A stretch of 64,000 nt of DNA from contig NC_013173.1 of the NCBI RefSeq assembly GCF_000023225.1, positions 2,978,501 to 3,042,500 of the forward strand, written 5' to 3'. The DNA comes from Desulfomicrobium baculatum DSM 4028. Lineage in GTDB: Bacteria > Desulfobacterota > Desulfovibrionia > Desulfovibrionales > Desulfomicrobiaceae. Of the stretch, positions 1 through 7,905 are shown in pieces. The notes under the pieces are model-generated. The model did not search any database. It was not told the origin of the DNA and saw only the letters and a list, made by a program, of their open reading frames with translations. Positions within the stretch are counted from its first letter, which is position 1, and each line of letters begins with the position of its first letter. Position numbers and translations under genes: made by a program.

Positions 1-992
1 TTGACGCGGCGGCCTTTGACGCTCCATTTTCCGTTTTCGCAATAATACTCTTTCGTCGGGGTGCAGACCTTCTCCTGCAACGCCGCCGCGACCATGATCG
101 GCTTCATGGTCGAACCCGGCTCGAAAATATCCACGGCCATGCGGTTCTTCCACTCGCCACGCGTCTTTTTGACCGCGTTGGGATTGAAGAACGGATAGTG
201 CCCCCAGGCCAGGATCTCGCCGGTGGGCACCTCGACCACCAACGCCATCCCGGATTTGCCCTTGGCCCGGAGCACGCTGCGCGCCAGGGCTTCCTCGGTG
301 GCCAGCTGGACCTGGCTGTCCAGAGTCAGGCGCAGGTCCTGGCCGTTGAACGAGCTTCTGTCCCCGCTTTCCAGCGACGACAGCCTTTTGCCGGCCGCGT
401 CTTTTTGCACCGTGTACTTGGTGGACGAAGGCACAAGCAGGTCATTGAAACTTTTCTCCAGACCTTCGATGCCTTGCCCGTCCATGTTCACGAAGCCGAG
501 CAACTGCCCGGCCATGTGCCCCTGCGGATACTGACGGGAATTCTCGGTTTCCAGATAGACCCCGGGGAGCATCTCGGCCTTGACCGCCTCCGCCTGCGCG
601 TCGCTGATCTTGCGGGCCACCCACACGAAACGTTTCTTGGGACCCAGCATGGCCGCGAGGCTTTTGGGACTCATGCCCAGAATCGAACCAAGACGATGCG
701 AGACCGCCCAGACGTCCTTGACCTCGTTGGGACGGACATAGACGGACGGAGTCGCGATGGTCTTGGCCAGCAGGAGTCCGTTGCGATCGAATATTTCACC
801 GCGCTTTCCGGAAACGGTCTCCGAGGCCCAGTACTGACGGTTGGCCATCTTGGCGTACTCGGGCCCCTTGACCACCTGCACGAAGTAGGCCCGGGCCCAG
901 AGCCCCAGAAGCGCCAAGGCGAAAAGAACCCCGGCAAAGAGTATCTTGCCGCGGCTTCTGTCCTTTGATGGCTTGCTTCCGGTTTTCGTCAC
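1..992 (-). CDS. ftsI: Peptidoglycan D,D-transpeptidase FtsI (PBP3), 3' end missing
   Basis: Class B penicillin-binding protein that cross-links septal peptidoglycan in the divisome. About 330 residues are present and the C-terminus lies beyond the window edge. Reading the minus strand, a short cytoplasmic tail is followed by a membrane anchor (about residues 18-38, hydrophobic with FAGVLFALALLGLW). Then comes the PBP dimerisation region, which contains GKRGEIFDRNG, typical of class B enzymes. Near the truncated end lies the start of the transpeptidase domain, with the SxxK box STMK in FEPGSTMKP. The GTG start is chosen because an in-frame stop sits 12 bp upstream. The gene begins 18 bp after ftsL, and the order mraZ-rsmH-ftsL-ftsI is the standard dcw cluster. 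Confidence 0.95.
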   Translation of the reverse strand, partial: MTKTGSKPSKDRSRGKILFAGVLFALALLGLWARAYFVQVVKGPEYAKMANRQYWASETVSGKRGEIFDRNGLLLAKTIATPSVYVRPNEVKDVWAVSHRLGSILGMSPKSLAAMLGPKKRFVWVARKISDAQAEAVKAEMLPGVYLETENSRQYPQGHMAGQLLGFVNMDGQGIEGLEKSFNDLLVPSSTKYTVQKDAAGKRLSSLESGDRSSFNGQDLRLTLDSQVQLATEEALARSVLRAKGKSGMALVVEVPTGEILAWGHYPFFNPNAVKKTRGEWKNRMAVDIFEPGSTMKPIMVAAALQEKVCTPTKEYYCENGKWSVKGRRV

Positions 993-1010
993 TATTGAGC
1001 CCTACCCCGC

Positions 1011-1286
1011 CTATTGCTGCATGGTGCGTATCTGGTCCCGCCTGGGAGGCTGCAAACCCGCCTTTTGCGCCCGGTCGCGCAGCGTCGCCGGAGCGAGCAG
1101 ATAATGCAGTTCCACCTGTAATTTTGAATGCTGGTCCTGCTTTTCCTGCAGTTCGCGTTCGAGTACTTTCAATTCATAAGCCAGATCGACCCGTTCGATA
1201 TTGACCCATACCAAAGCCAATCCGAGAATAATGGTCACCAAAAACATGACTCCGATGGTCATATACCCCTGGCCGGTCTCGCTCAC
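1011..1286 (-). CDS. ftsL: Cell division protein FtsL-like
   Basis: A 91-residue bitopic membrane protein with a short N-terminal tail, one membrane helix (about residues 9-29) and a charged heptad-like periplasmic coiled coil (about 30-70). The coiled coil is followed by the APATLRDRAQKAGL segment often seen at the end of FtsL. FtsL acts with FtsB/FtsQ as a divisome scaffold that activates FtsWI. Primary sequence is poorly conserved in this family, so the call rests on size, topology and position between rsmH and ftsI. Its start overlaps the rsmH stop by 4 bp (ATGA), which suggests translational coupling. Confidence 0.85.
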   Translation of the reverse strand: MSETGQGYMTIGVMFLVTIILGLALVWVNIERVDLAYELKVLERELQEKQDQHSKLQVELHYLLAPATLRDRAQKAGLQPPRRDQIRTMQQ

Positions 1287-2245
1287 CGCGTCTCTCCGTC
1301 GACTCGCTCCGCCACGCGCAGCTTGGCGCTGCGACTACGGCTGTTGGCCCGCATCTCGTCCTCGGTGGGGATAAGGGGCTTGCGAAAGGGAAGCCTGAGC
1401 TTTTGCGTATGTCCGCACTGACACACGGGGTACTCCCGCGGACACAGGCAAGCGGAACTTTCCTTGCGAAAAGCCCTCTTCACAATGCGGTCTTCCAAAG
1501 AGTGGAAGGAAATGACGCAGATACGCGCTCCAGGCCGCAAATGATCAACAATCCGCTCCAGAAAAAATTCAACTTCCCGCAACTCCTGATTCACTTCCAG
1601 CCGCAGGGCCTGAAAGGTCTTGGTCGCGGGATGATTGCGCGACAATGCGCGCCGCTTGGCCGGATACGCCGCAGCCACGATGCGGGCCAACTCAAGGGTG
1701 GAGTCGATCCGGGCAGTTTCCCTGATCTTGACGATGGCGCCTGCGATGCGCCCGGCCATGGGCTCTTCGCCGTAGTCCCACAGCAGTTGACGCAGCCGCT
1801 CGAAAGAGGCTCCGTTGACGATGACCGATGCGGGTTCACCGCCTGACCCAGGGTCCATGCGCATGTCAAGAGGGCCGTCCTGCAAAAAGGAAAAGCCCCG
1901 CTCAGGGCTGTCCAGTTGCAGGGAAGACACGCCCAGATCGGCGATCACGCCGTCGAGCTTGTCCCAGCCCACTTCCCGAAGGGCCCGGGAAAAATGCTGA
2001 AACGAGGTATGGGCCAGCTGCACGTTCTCGCCGTACTGCGCCAGCCGCTCCCCAGCCTTGGCCAAGGCCTGTTCGTCCCGGTCCAGCCCCAAAAGCCGGG
2101 CCTGCCCATTGGTAAGCTCCATCAACCGGGCAGCATGTCCGCCCAGCCCAAGGGTCGCGTCCATGTAGAATCCGCCGGGACGCGGCGCGATCCAATGCAT
2201 GACCTCTTCGAGCATGACCGGAATGTGATCGGAATATGCGTCCAT
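1283..2245 (-). CDS. rsmH: 16S rRNA (cytosine(1402)-N(4))-methyltransferase RsmH
   Basis: SAM-dependent methyltransferase (formerly MraW) that methylates N4 of C1402 in 16S rRNA. It has 320 residues, the usual length. The N-terminus has HIPVMLEEV. The glycine-rich SAM site follows (DATLGLGGHAARLME, about residues 29-43), then the acidic loop LLGLDRDEQAL. Further on are DLGVSSLQLD, RGFSF and the C-terminal VISFHSLEDRIVKR block, all typical of the family. A strong Shine-Dalgarno (GGAGG) precedes the ATG, and the gene starts 11 bp after mraZ. Confidence 0.97.
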   Translation of the reverse strand: MDAYSDHIPVMLEEVMHWIAPRPGGFYMDATLGLGGHAARLMELTNGQARLLGLDRDEQALAKAGERLAQYGENVQLAHTSFQHFSRALREVGWDKLDGVIADLGVSSLQLDSPERGFSFLQDGPLDMRMDPGSGGEPASVIVNGASFERLRQLLWDYGEEPMAGRIAGAIVKIRETARIDSTLELARIVAAAYPAKRRALSRNHPATKTFQALRLEVNQELREVEFFLERIVDHLRPGARICVISFHSLEDRIVKRAFRKESSACLCPREYPVCQCGHTQKLRLPFRKPLIPTEDEMRANSRSRSAKLRVAERVDGETR

Positions 2246-2256
2246 GGCCCCTCCGA

Positions 2257-2712
2257 TCAGAACCGCAGTTCAAATCCTTTTTCGGCCAGATCATCCATGA
2301 CCTGGTCGACATTCTCCTGCAGGGCGTTGCGTCCTGCCTCAAAACGCTCCTGATCCCAAATCTCGAATTTCCGTCCCACCCCGGCCAGGACGATGTCTTT
2401 CTGCAGACCCGCGTAATTGCGCAGATGCGGTGGAATAAGAATCCGCCCCTGCTTGTCGAGGGTCACCTCGGCGGCGCCGGAGATAAAAAAGCGGTGGAAA
2501 TCCCGGACCTTGCGATCGGCCATATTCAACTTTGAAAAACTCTGTTCAATGATTTCCCATTCTGGCAGTGGGTAGGCGGCGACACAATCATCGAAATTGG
2601 TCAGCACAAGCTTGCCGTCCGGAGAATTGGCGAACACCTCGTCGCGAAATTCCGGGGGCAGCATGAGCCGTCCCTTGGGATCTTGCGTACGTTGTGAATG
2701 CCCTCTGAACAT
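2257..2712 (-). CDS. mraZ: Transcriptional regulator MraZ
   Basis: A 151-residue AbrB-like (SpoVT/AbrB fold) DNA-binding protein that autoregulates the dcw operon. Two MraZ half domains are visible. The first begins FRGHSQRTQDPKGRLMLPPEFR (residues 2-23). The second contains EVTLDKQGRILIPPHLR (about 80-96). MraZ forms ring oligomers that bind short direct repeats, and such repeats lie immediately upstream. A good ribosome-binding site (GAGGAG, complement of 2718-2723) precedes the ATG. It is the first gene of the minus-strand cluster. Confidence 0.97.
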   Translation of the reverse strand: MFRGHSQRTQDPKGRLMLPPEFRDEVFANSPDGKLVLTNFDDCVAAYPLPEWEIIEQSFSKLNMADRKVRDFHRFFISGAAEVTLDKQGRILIPPHLRNYAGLQKDIVLAGVGRKFEIWDQERFEAGRNALQENVDQVMDDLAEKGFELRF

Positions 2713-2730
2713 GTTGTCTCCTCAGTCCTT

Positions 2731-2760
2731 TCCACTTTTTACCACTTTTTACCACTCTTA
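2731..2760 (-). promoter_or_regulatory. Candidate MraZ operator: three 10-bp direct repeats
   Basis: On the minus strand AGTGG recurs at exact 10-bp spacing (complements of CCACT at 2732-2736, 2742-2746 and 2752-2756), giving units close to AGTGGTAAAA. A further CCACT lies at 2794-2798. MraZ proteins are known to bind tandem TGGG- or AAAGTG-type boxes with 10-bp period just upstream of their own gene. The repeats overlap the predicted -10 box and leader, fitting autorepression. The pattern is seen; the function is inferred from the family. Confidence 0.75.
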
Positions 2761-2784
2761 CCCATGCATCTCTTGGGGAGTCAA
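2755..2784 (-). promoter_or_regulatory. Candidate sigma70 promoter of the mraZ-ftsI operon
   Basis: TTGACT (complement of 2779-2784) is followed after 18 bp by TAAGAG (complement of 2755-2760), about 45 bp upstream of the mraZ ATG. The -35 is good and the -10 is weak. The MraZ repeats overlap the -10. Confidence 0.5.
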
Positions 2785-3132
2785 GCCATTCCTCCACTTT
2801 TTACGGATTTGCTTCCTAAAAAAAACTTTGCGCTCACGCCAATCCCGCACCATCGAAAATCACTCCTACGCCCCGGACAACGCTAACCGAGGGCAGCTTT
2901 CACCCCCAACCGCGACGACCAAAAGACAACTCCTTGAAACGACATATCTTTGCCCTTATTCGCCACGCCCTTGCCAAAAAACAGGGCTTTTCTGAACAAA
3001 ACATCGATACGCTCACAAACTTCATTTTGACGGCTTCATTTCCTTGACTCTCTATTTTGAGAGGCATATCCCCGGGAGTGGATACGATAACGTATAGCCT
3101 CCCAGCTTAATAACATGTAATTTTTGATATAG

Positions 3133-3166
3133 TTTTCAAATTTTTATCTATCATAAAATTTGAAAA
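3133..3166. promoter_or_regulatory. Perfect 12-bp inverted repeat with 10-nt spacer (candidate operator)
   Basis: TTTTCAAATTTT (3133-3144) and its exact complement AAAATTTGAAAA (3155-3166) flank TATCTATCAT. It lies about 120-150 bp before the first hydrogenase-like gene. It could be a regulator-binding site or an mRNA/DNA hairpin; the absence of a GC stem or T-tail argues against a terminator. Confidence 0.5.
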
Positions 3167-3175
3167 ACAGTATTG

Positions 3176-3210
3176 TCATGCAATTATTTCTGCATGATGA
3201 AACAATCATG
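3176..3210. promoter_or_regulatory. Overlapping inverted repeats around TCATG/CATGA
   Basis: TCATGCA (3176-3182) pairs with TGCATGA (3191-3197). CATGAT (3193-3198) pairs with ATCATG (3205-3210), so the middle arm can pair either way. This gives three spaced half-sites in 35 bp of AT-rich leader, which looks like an operator cluster. The regulator is not known. Confidence 0.4.
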
Positions 3211-3254
3211 ATCTTTCTCAACGTACCATTTAAATAATGTAAAATAGAGAAAAA

Positions 3255-3274
3255 AAAGTGATTTCTTTCACTTT
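3255..3274 (+). promoter_or_regulatory. Small hairpin just before the first operon start codon
   Basis: AAAGTGA (3255-3261) and TCACTTT (3268-3274) form a 7-bp inverted repeat ending 9 bp before the ATG at 3284, where a Shine-Dalgarno would be expected. No good ribosome-binding sequence is otherwise visible here. Confidence 0.35.
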
Positions 3275-3283
3275 ACCAGAAAA

Positions 3284-5218
3284 ATGGAAATAGATTTATT
3301 ACTGATATGCGCATTGGGAGCGACACTCATTGGCTTGGGCACAAGCCACGTATCTCCCCGCTGGTGGATCATTTCCATTCTGACAGCATCGACGTGCGCG
3401 TTTTGGACTGCCGCCAAAACCCTGTCCAGCGGTTCCGTCTGGGAATGGCACAGCGGCTGGACCCTTGGCGGTGAGCACGTATTCATGCGTCTGGATGCGA
3501 TCAGCGCCTTTTTTCTGCTGCTCCTGGCCGTCGTTGGGGCCTCGGGAGCTTTTTACAGCCGGACATACTGGTCGCAAAAAAAACACCCCCGCTCCGCAAG
3601 GCAAAGCCGACTGTGGTGGAGCGCCATGCTGGCCAGCATGGGAATGGTGCTGACCCAGTCCAACGGGCTGCACTTTCTTTTTGCCTGGGAATCCTTTGCC
3701 TTAAGCGCCTATTTCCTGGTCACCCTGGAACGCGACAACCCCAAAGTCCGGGCTGCGGGCCGGCTCTACCTGGTCGCATCCCATGCCGGAACGCTGGCGC
3801 TTTTCGGTTTCTTCACGTCACTGGCCGCGCAAACGGGCAGCTGGGAACTTGGTCCCATGACATCGCAAACCTCCTTGGCCCCGCTCTTCTGGGTCGCCCT
3901 GCTGGGCTTCGGCATCAAGGCAGGCGTCTTCCCACTGCACATCTGGCTGCCCTCGGCGCACGCAAACGCCCCGAGCCATGTTTCGGCCATCATGTCCGGC
4001 GTGGCCATCAAAATGGGAATTTACGGTCTGGTTCGGTTCAGCTCCTGGCTTCCTCTGCCCGCAGGCGCGGGCTGGGTCGTGGCGGGCCTCGGCTGCGTCA
4101 GCGCGGTGCTGGGAGTCGCCTTCGCCCTGGGGCAGCATGACGTGAAGCGCCTGCTGGCCTACCACAGCGTGGAAAACATCGGCATCATACTCATCGGGCT
4201 GGGCTTCGCCATGATCGCTCTGGACCAGGGCCGCCCGGAGTGGGGACTGCTGGCACTGAGCGGCGGACTGCTGCATGTCTGGAATCACGGGCTCTTCAAG
4301 GCGCTGCTTTTCCTGGGCGCGGGAGCCGTGCTGCACTCCACCGGCACACGGGAGATGAGCCGCCTGGGGGGACTCTGGAAGACCATGCCCTGGACGGCCG
4401 CGCTCTTCACCCTCGGTGCCATGGCCATCAGCGGCCTGCCTCCGCTGAACGGATTCGTCAGCGAATGGCTCATCTTTTCCGGATTGTTCGACGCCGGCAG
4501 GCTGAGGACCGCCGCATCCCTGGGCGCGGTACCCGCCGCCATCCTGCTGGGCGTGACCGGAGCTCTGGCCCTGGCCTGTTTCGTCAAGGTCTGCGGCGTG
4601 GTCTTCCTGGGCGCTCCCCGTTCAGAGGCTGCAGCAAACGCCCGCGAATGCGGCACAGGCATGCGCGCGGCCATGGGAGTGCTGGCCTTGGGGTGCCTGA
4701 TCATCGGCCTGGCTCCCGCGTTTTTCTGGCCGACGCTGCTGCGGGTTGCGGGCGTCTGGGCGCAGACGGCCCCGGACAGCGGCATTGCCAACCATCTCGC
4801 CCCCCTGGGAACAGCCCATGCGCTCCTGGCCCTGGCGATCCTGGCCACGGCAGCGGCCGCCATCGCCCTGCTACGCGGTCGGCAAACACGCCGCCAGACC
4901 TGGGATTGCGGCTACCGCGCGCCGACTGCGCGCATGCAGTACACCGCCGGTTCCTTTGCAGGCATCATCACCGCATGGTTCGGCTGGATTCTCCGGCCCT
5001 CCGTGCATGCCAGCCTGCCCGAAGACATATTTCCGGCCAGGTCCCGCCTGGAAAGCCACACCCCCGAGACGGTCCTGGAACAGGTGGTGACTCCGGCCGC
5101 CAATTCCATCCTCCGTCTTGCGGACTTTGCGCGAACGTTCCAACACGGCCGCGTCCAATCATATCTCTTGTATCTGTGCGCGGCCCTCGTCATGTTATCC
5201 ATCGCCGCCATCCTTTGA
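3284..5218 (+). CDS. hyfB: HyfB-type proton-translocating antiporter-like subunit, copy 1
   Basis: A 644-residue polytopic inner-membrane protein of the NuoL/MrpA/HyfB family (proton_antipo_M domain), thought to move H+ or Na+ in group-4 hydrogenases and complex I. The key family residues are present: the TM5-type glutamate in FLFAWESFALSAYFLV and the lysine of GFGIKAGVFPLHIWLPSAHANAPSHVSA (written as GIKAGVFPLHIW plus LPSAHA). A second conserved lysine is in QHDVKRLLAYHSVENIG. The C-terminus has the HyfB/HycC-type extension with TWDCGYRAPTARMQYTAGS. It heads an eight-gene operon and is roughly 70% identical by eye to the second copy at 5965-7905 over the central domain. Confidence 0.93.
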   Translation: MEIDLLLICALGATLIGLGTSHVSPRWWIISILTASTCAFWTAAKTLSSGSVWEWHSGWTLGGEHVFMRLDAISAFFLLLLAVVGASGAFYSRTYWSQKKHPRSARQSRLWWSAMLASMGMVLTQSNGLHFLFAWESFALSAYFLVTLERDNPKVRAAGRLYLVASHAGTLALFGFFTSLAAQTGSWELGPMTSQTSLAPLFWVALLGFGIKAGVFPLHIWLPSAHANAPSHVSAIMSGVAIKMGIYGLVRFSSWLPLPAGAGWVVAGLGCVSAVLGVAFALGQHDVKRLLAYHSVENIGIILIGLGFAMIALDQGRPEWGLLALSGGLLHVWNHGLFKALLFLGAGAVLHSTGTREMSRLGGLWKTMPWTAALFTLGAMAISGLPPLNGFVSEWLIFSGLFDAGRLRTAASLGAVPAAILLGVTGALALACFVKVCGVVFLGAPRSEAAANARECGTGMRAAMGVLALGCLIIGLAPAFFWPTLLRVAGVWAQTAPDSGIANHLAPLGTAHALLALAILATAAAAIALLRGRQTRRQTWDCGYRAPTARMQYTAGSFAGIITAWFGWILRPSVHASLPEDIFPARSRLESHTPETVLEQVVTPAANSILRLADFARTFQHGRVQSYLLYLCAALVMLSIAAIL

Positions 5219-5233
5219 ACCGAGTAAACAGCC

Positions 5234-5968
5234 ATGTCCTCAAAAAACCGGACCGCAAAAAATCCCATGTACATCAATCTTATTCAAATAGCCGAATCCT
5301 TTGGAGTTTCCGAGCACGTCATCATGGAATGGGTGCGCAAGGAAGACATGCCCCATGTCCATGACCGTGACCGCATCCTCTTCGAGCGCTCCCAAGTCAT
5401 GGACTGGGCGGCCAGTCACGGGCTCGGCGGTCAGGGCGGATTCCTTTCGGAGCCTGCGCCCTCGCTGGCCAATTCCCGGGAATTGGTCACTCTTCTGCGC
5501 CGGGGAGGCATCTGGCGCGACGTGAACACGGCCGACCTTGACCGTGTGTTCGAACGCATCGTGCGCAATCTGCCCGGCCTGCCCGCGGCCGTATCGAACA
5601 TGCTCGCGCAGCGCATCCTGGCCCCCGGCGGCATTACCGCTGCCCCCGTGGGCGCCGGGTTCGCCCTTCCCCATCCGGCCATGCGGGTCGCCCTGGGCGA
5701 GGCGTGCGCGCTGGTGGCGCTGATCCAGCTGAACACGGCCTGGAGCGCGGTCCAGCCCCCCGACGGCACGCCCGTCACCCGTCTGCTCTTTTTCATCTCG
5801 CCGACGCCCCGCCTGCATGTGAACATGCTCGGCCTTTTGGCGCGCAGCATCGCTTCCGGCATGCTGAATCAGGCGCTCGACAACGGCGCGGACGACGAAA
5901 CGCTGCTGCGGATCTTTGCCGAATGTGCAGGCAAGGACGTCGCGCGAGCAGCTGGAGCGTCCCGATGA
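5234..5968 (+). CDS. HTH + PTS EIIA-like (type 2) regulatory protein within the operon
   Basis: A 244-residue soluble protein. Residues about 12-62 look like a MerR/excisionase-type winged helix (INLIQIAESFGVSEHVIMEW, then a short wing and ERSQVMDWAASHG). Residues about 100-235 match the fructose/mannitol/PtsN EIIA fold. The phospho-acceptor-type histidine is in GFALPHP (His147). The second conserved histidine is in PRLHVNMLGLLA (His195), and a DGTPVTRLLFF strand lies between them. It sits 15 bp after hyfB copy 1, and its stop overlaps the next start (ATGA), so it is co-translated with the membrane complex. It may couple phosphorylation or nitrogen/carbon signalling to the operon, as a regulator or an allosteric partner. 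The role is inference. Confidence 0.8.
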   Translation: MSSKNRTAKNPMYINLIQIAESFGVSEHVIMEWVRKEDMPHVHDRDRILFERSQVMDWAASHGLGGQGGFLSEPAPSLANSRELVTLLRRGGIWRDVNTADLDRVFERIVRNLPGLPAAVSNMLAQRILAPGGITAAPVGAGFALPHPAMRVALGEACALVALIQLNTAWSAVQPPDGTPVTRLLFFISPTPRLHVNMLGLLARSIASGMLNQALDNGADDETLLRIFAECAGKDVARAAGASR

Positions 5969-7905
5969 TCGCCGCGTTCCTGGGCACTTCCGGTCTGAGC
6001 CTGCTCCTGGCCATGTGCATGGGCCGCACGTATCCGCGCATCTGGCTGGGACTCAGCGCCGTATCGGCCCTGAGCGGACTGTATGCGGCCCTGCTCGTAC
6101 TGCTCACGACGCAGGCCTGGCTCTGGCACGGCGAGTTCGCCCTGGGCGGGGAAACTCCTTTTTTGCGCCTTGACGGGATCAGCGCTCTCTTTCTCGTTCT
6201 GGTCTGCCTGGTCGGCGGCCTGGGCGCGCTGTATTCCCATGAATACTGGTCCGGACAGCATCACCCTCGTTCAGCGCCGAAAGGACGCTGCTGGTGGAGT
6301 GCCCTGACGTTGAGCATGGGCCTGGTCCTGACCTGCGCCAACGGACTGCATTTTCTTTTCGCCTGGGAAGCCTTTGCCTTAAGCGCCTATTTTCTCATCA
6401 CCCTGGACCACGACAGCACGGCAGGGCGCAAGGCGGGATGGCTTTATCTGGCGGCCTCCCACGCCGGAACCATGGCCCTCTTCGCCTTTTTCTCGGCGCT
6501 GGCCGCCCGCACCGGAACTTGGGAACTCGGACCGGTGCATGCCCAGGCCGGGCTGGCCCCGCTTTTCTGGCTCGTCCTGTTCGGATTCGGGGTCAAGGCG
6601 GGCATGTTTCCCCTGCACATCTGGCTGCCCTCGGCCCACGCGGGCGCCCCCAGCCACGTCTCGGCCATCATGTCCGCCGTGGCCATCAAGATGGGCGTCT
6701 ACGGCATAGTGCGCTTCAGCGGCTGGCTGCCCATGCCCGCCAGCGCCGGCTGGGTGTTGCTCGGCATCGGTTGCGTGAGCGCGATCCTCGGCATCGCCTT
6801 CGCCCTGGCCCAAAACGACATCAAACGCCTGCTGGCCTACTGCTCGGTGGAAAACGTCGGCATCATCCTCATCGGCCTTGGCCTTGCCGTGCTGGCCGTT
6901 CAGCATGGTCAGCCCGTGTGGGGCAAGGCCGCCCTGGCCGGGACCTTCCTGCATATCATCAATCACGGCATCTTCAAATCCTTGATCTTTTTCGGCGCGG
7001 GGTCGGTGCTTCATGCCACAGGCACCCGGGACATGAGCCGACTGGGCGGATTGTGGAAAGTCATGCCTTGGACCGCGACCCTGTTCGCCATAGGCGCCAT
7101 GGCCGTGTCCGGGCTGCCGCCCCTGAACGGATTTGTCGGCGAATGGGCGATCTACCAGGGCCTCTTGCGGGCAGTGGCCCAGAAAGGACCCGCTGTCGGA
7201 GCGCTGCCTGCGGTCATCGTGCTCGCCGGAGCCGGAGCCATGGCCCTGGCCGCCTTCGCCAAATCGGTCGGCATTGTCTTTCTCGGAGCGCCGCGAAGCA
7301 AACCCGCCGCGCACGCCGTCGAATGCGGCTGGTTCATGCGCGCGCCCATGCTGGTGCTGGTCACGATCATGATCGCCATCGGCCTGCTGCCGGGTCTTTT
7401 CTTCCGCCCGGCCATAGGCGTTGTCGCGGTCTGGGCCCCGCAATGGGCCATGACGGACCCTCTCCTTGCGACCCGGACCCTGGGTGCCACGCACACGCTC
7501 CTGCTCTGCGCCCTGCTCGCAGGCGGATTCCTGATACTGCACAAGGTCCGGGCCACCGGAACAAGGCCGGGACTCACCTGGGACTGCGGCTACGCGGCCC
7601 CGACCGCGCACATGCAGTACAGCAGCGGATCCTTTGCCGGCATCGCGCGCGGATGGTTTTCCTGGCTGCTTCAGCCCGAAATGGCGATTCAGCGGGTGCG
7701 GGGCTTTTTTCCAGGCAAAGCCCGGGTTCTGGAGCGCATTCCGGAAACGGTCCTGGAGAAAATCATCGGCCCGGGCGCGCAGGCAATCTCCTTCGCGGCC
7801 GACGGCGCCCGAAGAATGCAGCACGGACGCCTACATCTCTATATTCTGTATGTTTTCCTCGGAGTCACGGCTCTGGGACTCATGGTTCTTCTGGGAGGGA
7901 TATAA
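5965..7905 (+). CDS. hyfB: HyfB-type proton-translocating antiporter-like subunit, copy 2
   Basis: A 646-residue NuoL/HyfB family membrane protein, a tandem paralogue of 3284-5218. The ATG at 5965 is preferred over in-frame upstream codons because it overlaps the previous stop and has GGAG about 8 bp upstream. It keeps the family glutamate (FLFAWEAFALSAYFLI) and lysine (GVKAGMFPLHIWLPSAHA). NDIKRLLAYCSVENVG and the C-terminal TWDCGYAAPTAHMQYSSGS extension are also present. E. coli Hyf has HyfB, HyfD and HyfF. Here the HyfD slot appears to be filled by a second full HyfB, giving the complex three antiporter-like subunits. Confidence 0.93.
   Translation: MIAAFLGTSGLSLLLAMCMGRTYPRIWLGLSAVSALSGLYAALLVLLTTQAWLWHGEFALGGETPFLRLDGISALFLVLVCLVGGLGALYSHEYWSGQHHPRSAPKGRCWWSALTLSMGLVLTCANGLHFLFAWEAFALSAYFLITLDHDSTAGRKAGWLYLAASHAGTMALFAFFSALAARTGTWELGPVHAQAGLAPLFWLVLFGFGVKAGMFPLHIWLPSAHAGAPSHVSAIMSAVAIKMGVYGIVRFSGWLPMPASAGWVLLGIGCVSAILGIAFALAQNDIKRLLAYCSVENVGIILIGLGLAVLAVQHGQPVWGKAALAGTFLHIINHGIFKSLIFFGAGSVLHATGTRDMSRLGGLWKVMPWTATLFAIGAMAVSGLPPLNGFVGEWAIYQGLLRAVAQKGPAVGALPAVIVLAGAGAMALAAFAKSVGIVFLGAPRSKPAAHAVECGWFMRAPMLVLVTIMIAIGLLPGLFFRPAIGVVAVWAPQWAMTDPLLATRTLGATHTLLLCALLAGGFLILHKVRATGTRPGLTWDCGYAAPTAHMQYSSGSFAGIARGWFSWLLQPEMAIQRVRGFFPGKARVLERIPETVLEKIIGPGAQAISFAADGARRMQHGRLHLYILYVFLGVTALGLMVLLGGI

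Larger units (their letters stand above)
2785..3283. other. Long gene-free divergent intergenic region, AT-rich on the right
   Basis: About 500 bp with no convincing coding sequence. The left part has base composition like its surroundings. From about 3000 to 3283 it is strikingly AT-rich compared with the GC-rich genes on both sides, and it holds several inverted repeats listed separately. It is the leader of the hydrogenase-like operon. TTGACT at 3044-3049 is a possible -35, but no good -10 follows at normal spacing, so no promoter is assigned. Confidence 0.7.

Noticed and set aside
6379-7824. A long open frame (481 residues) on the minus strand
   Set aside because: It lies wholly antisense to the second HyfB-type gene and is rich in Gly, Gln, Arg, Asp and His, as expected from GC-rich shadow frames.
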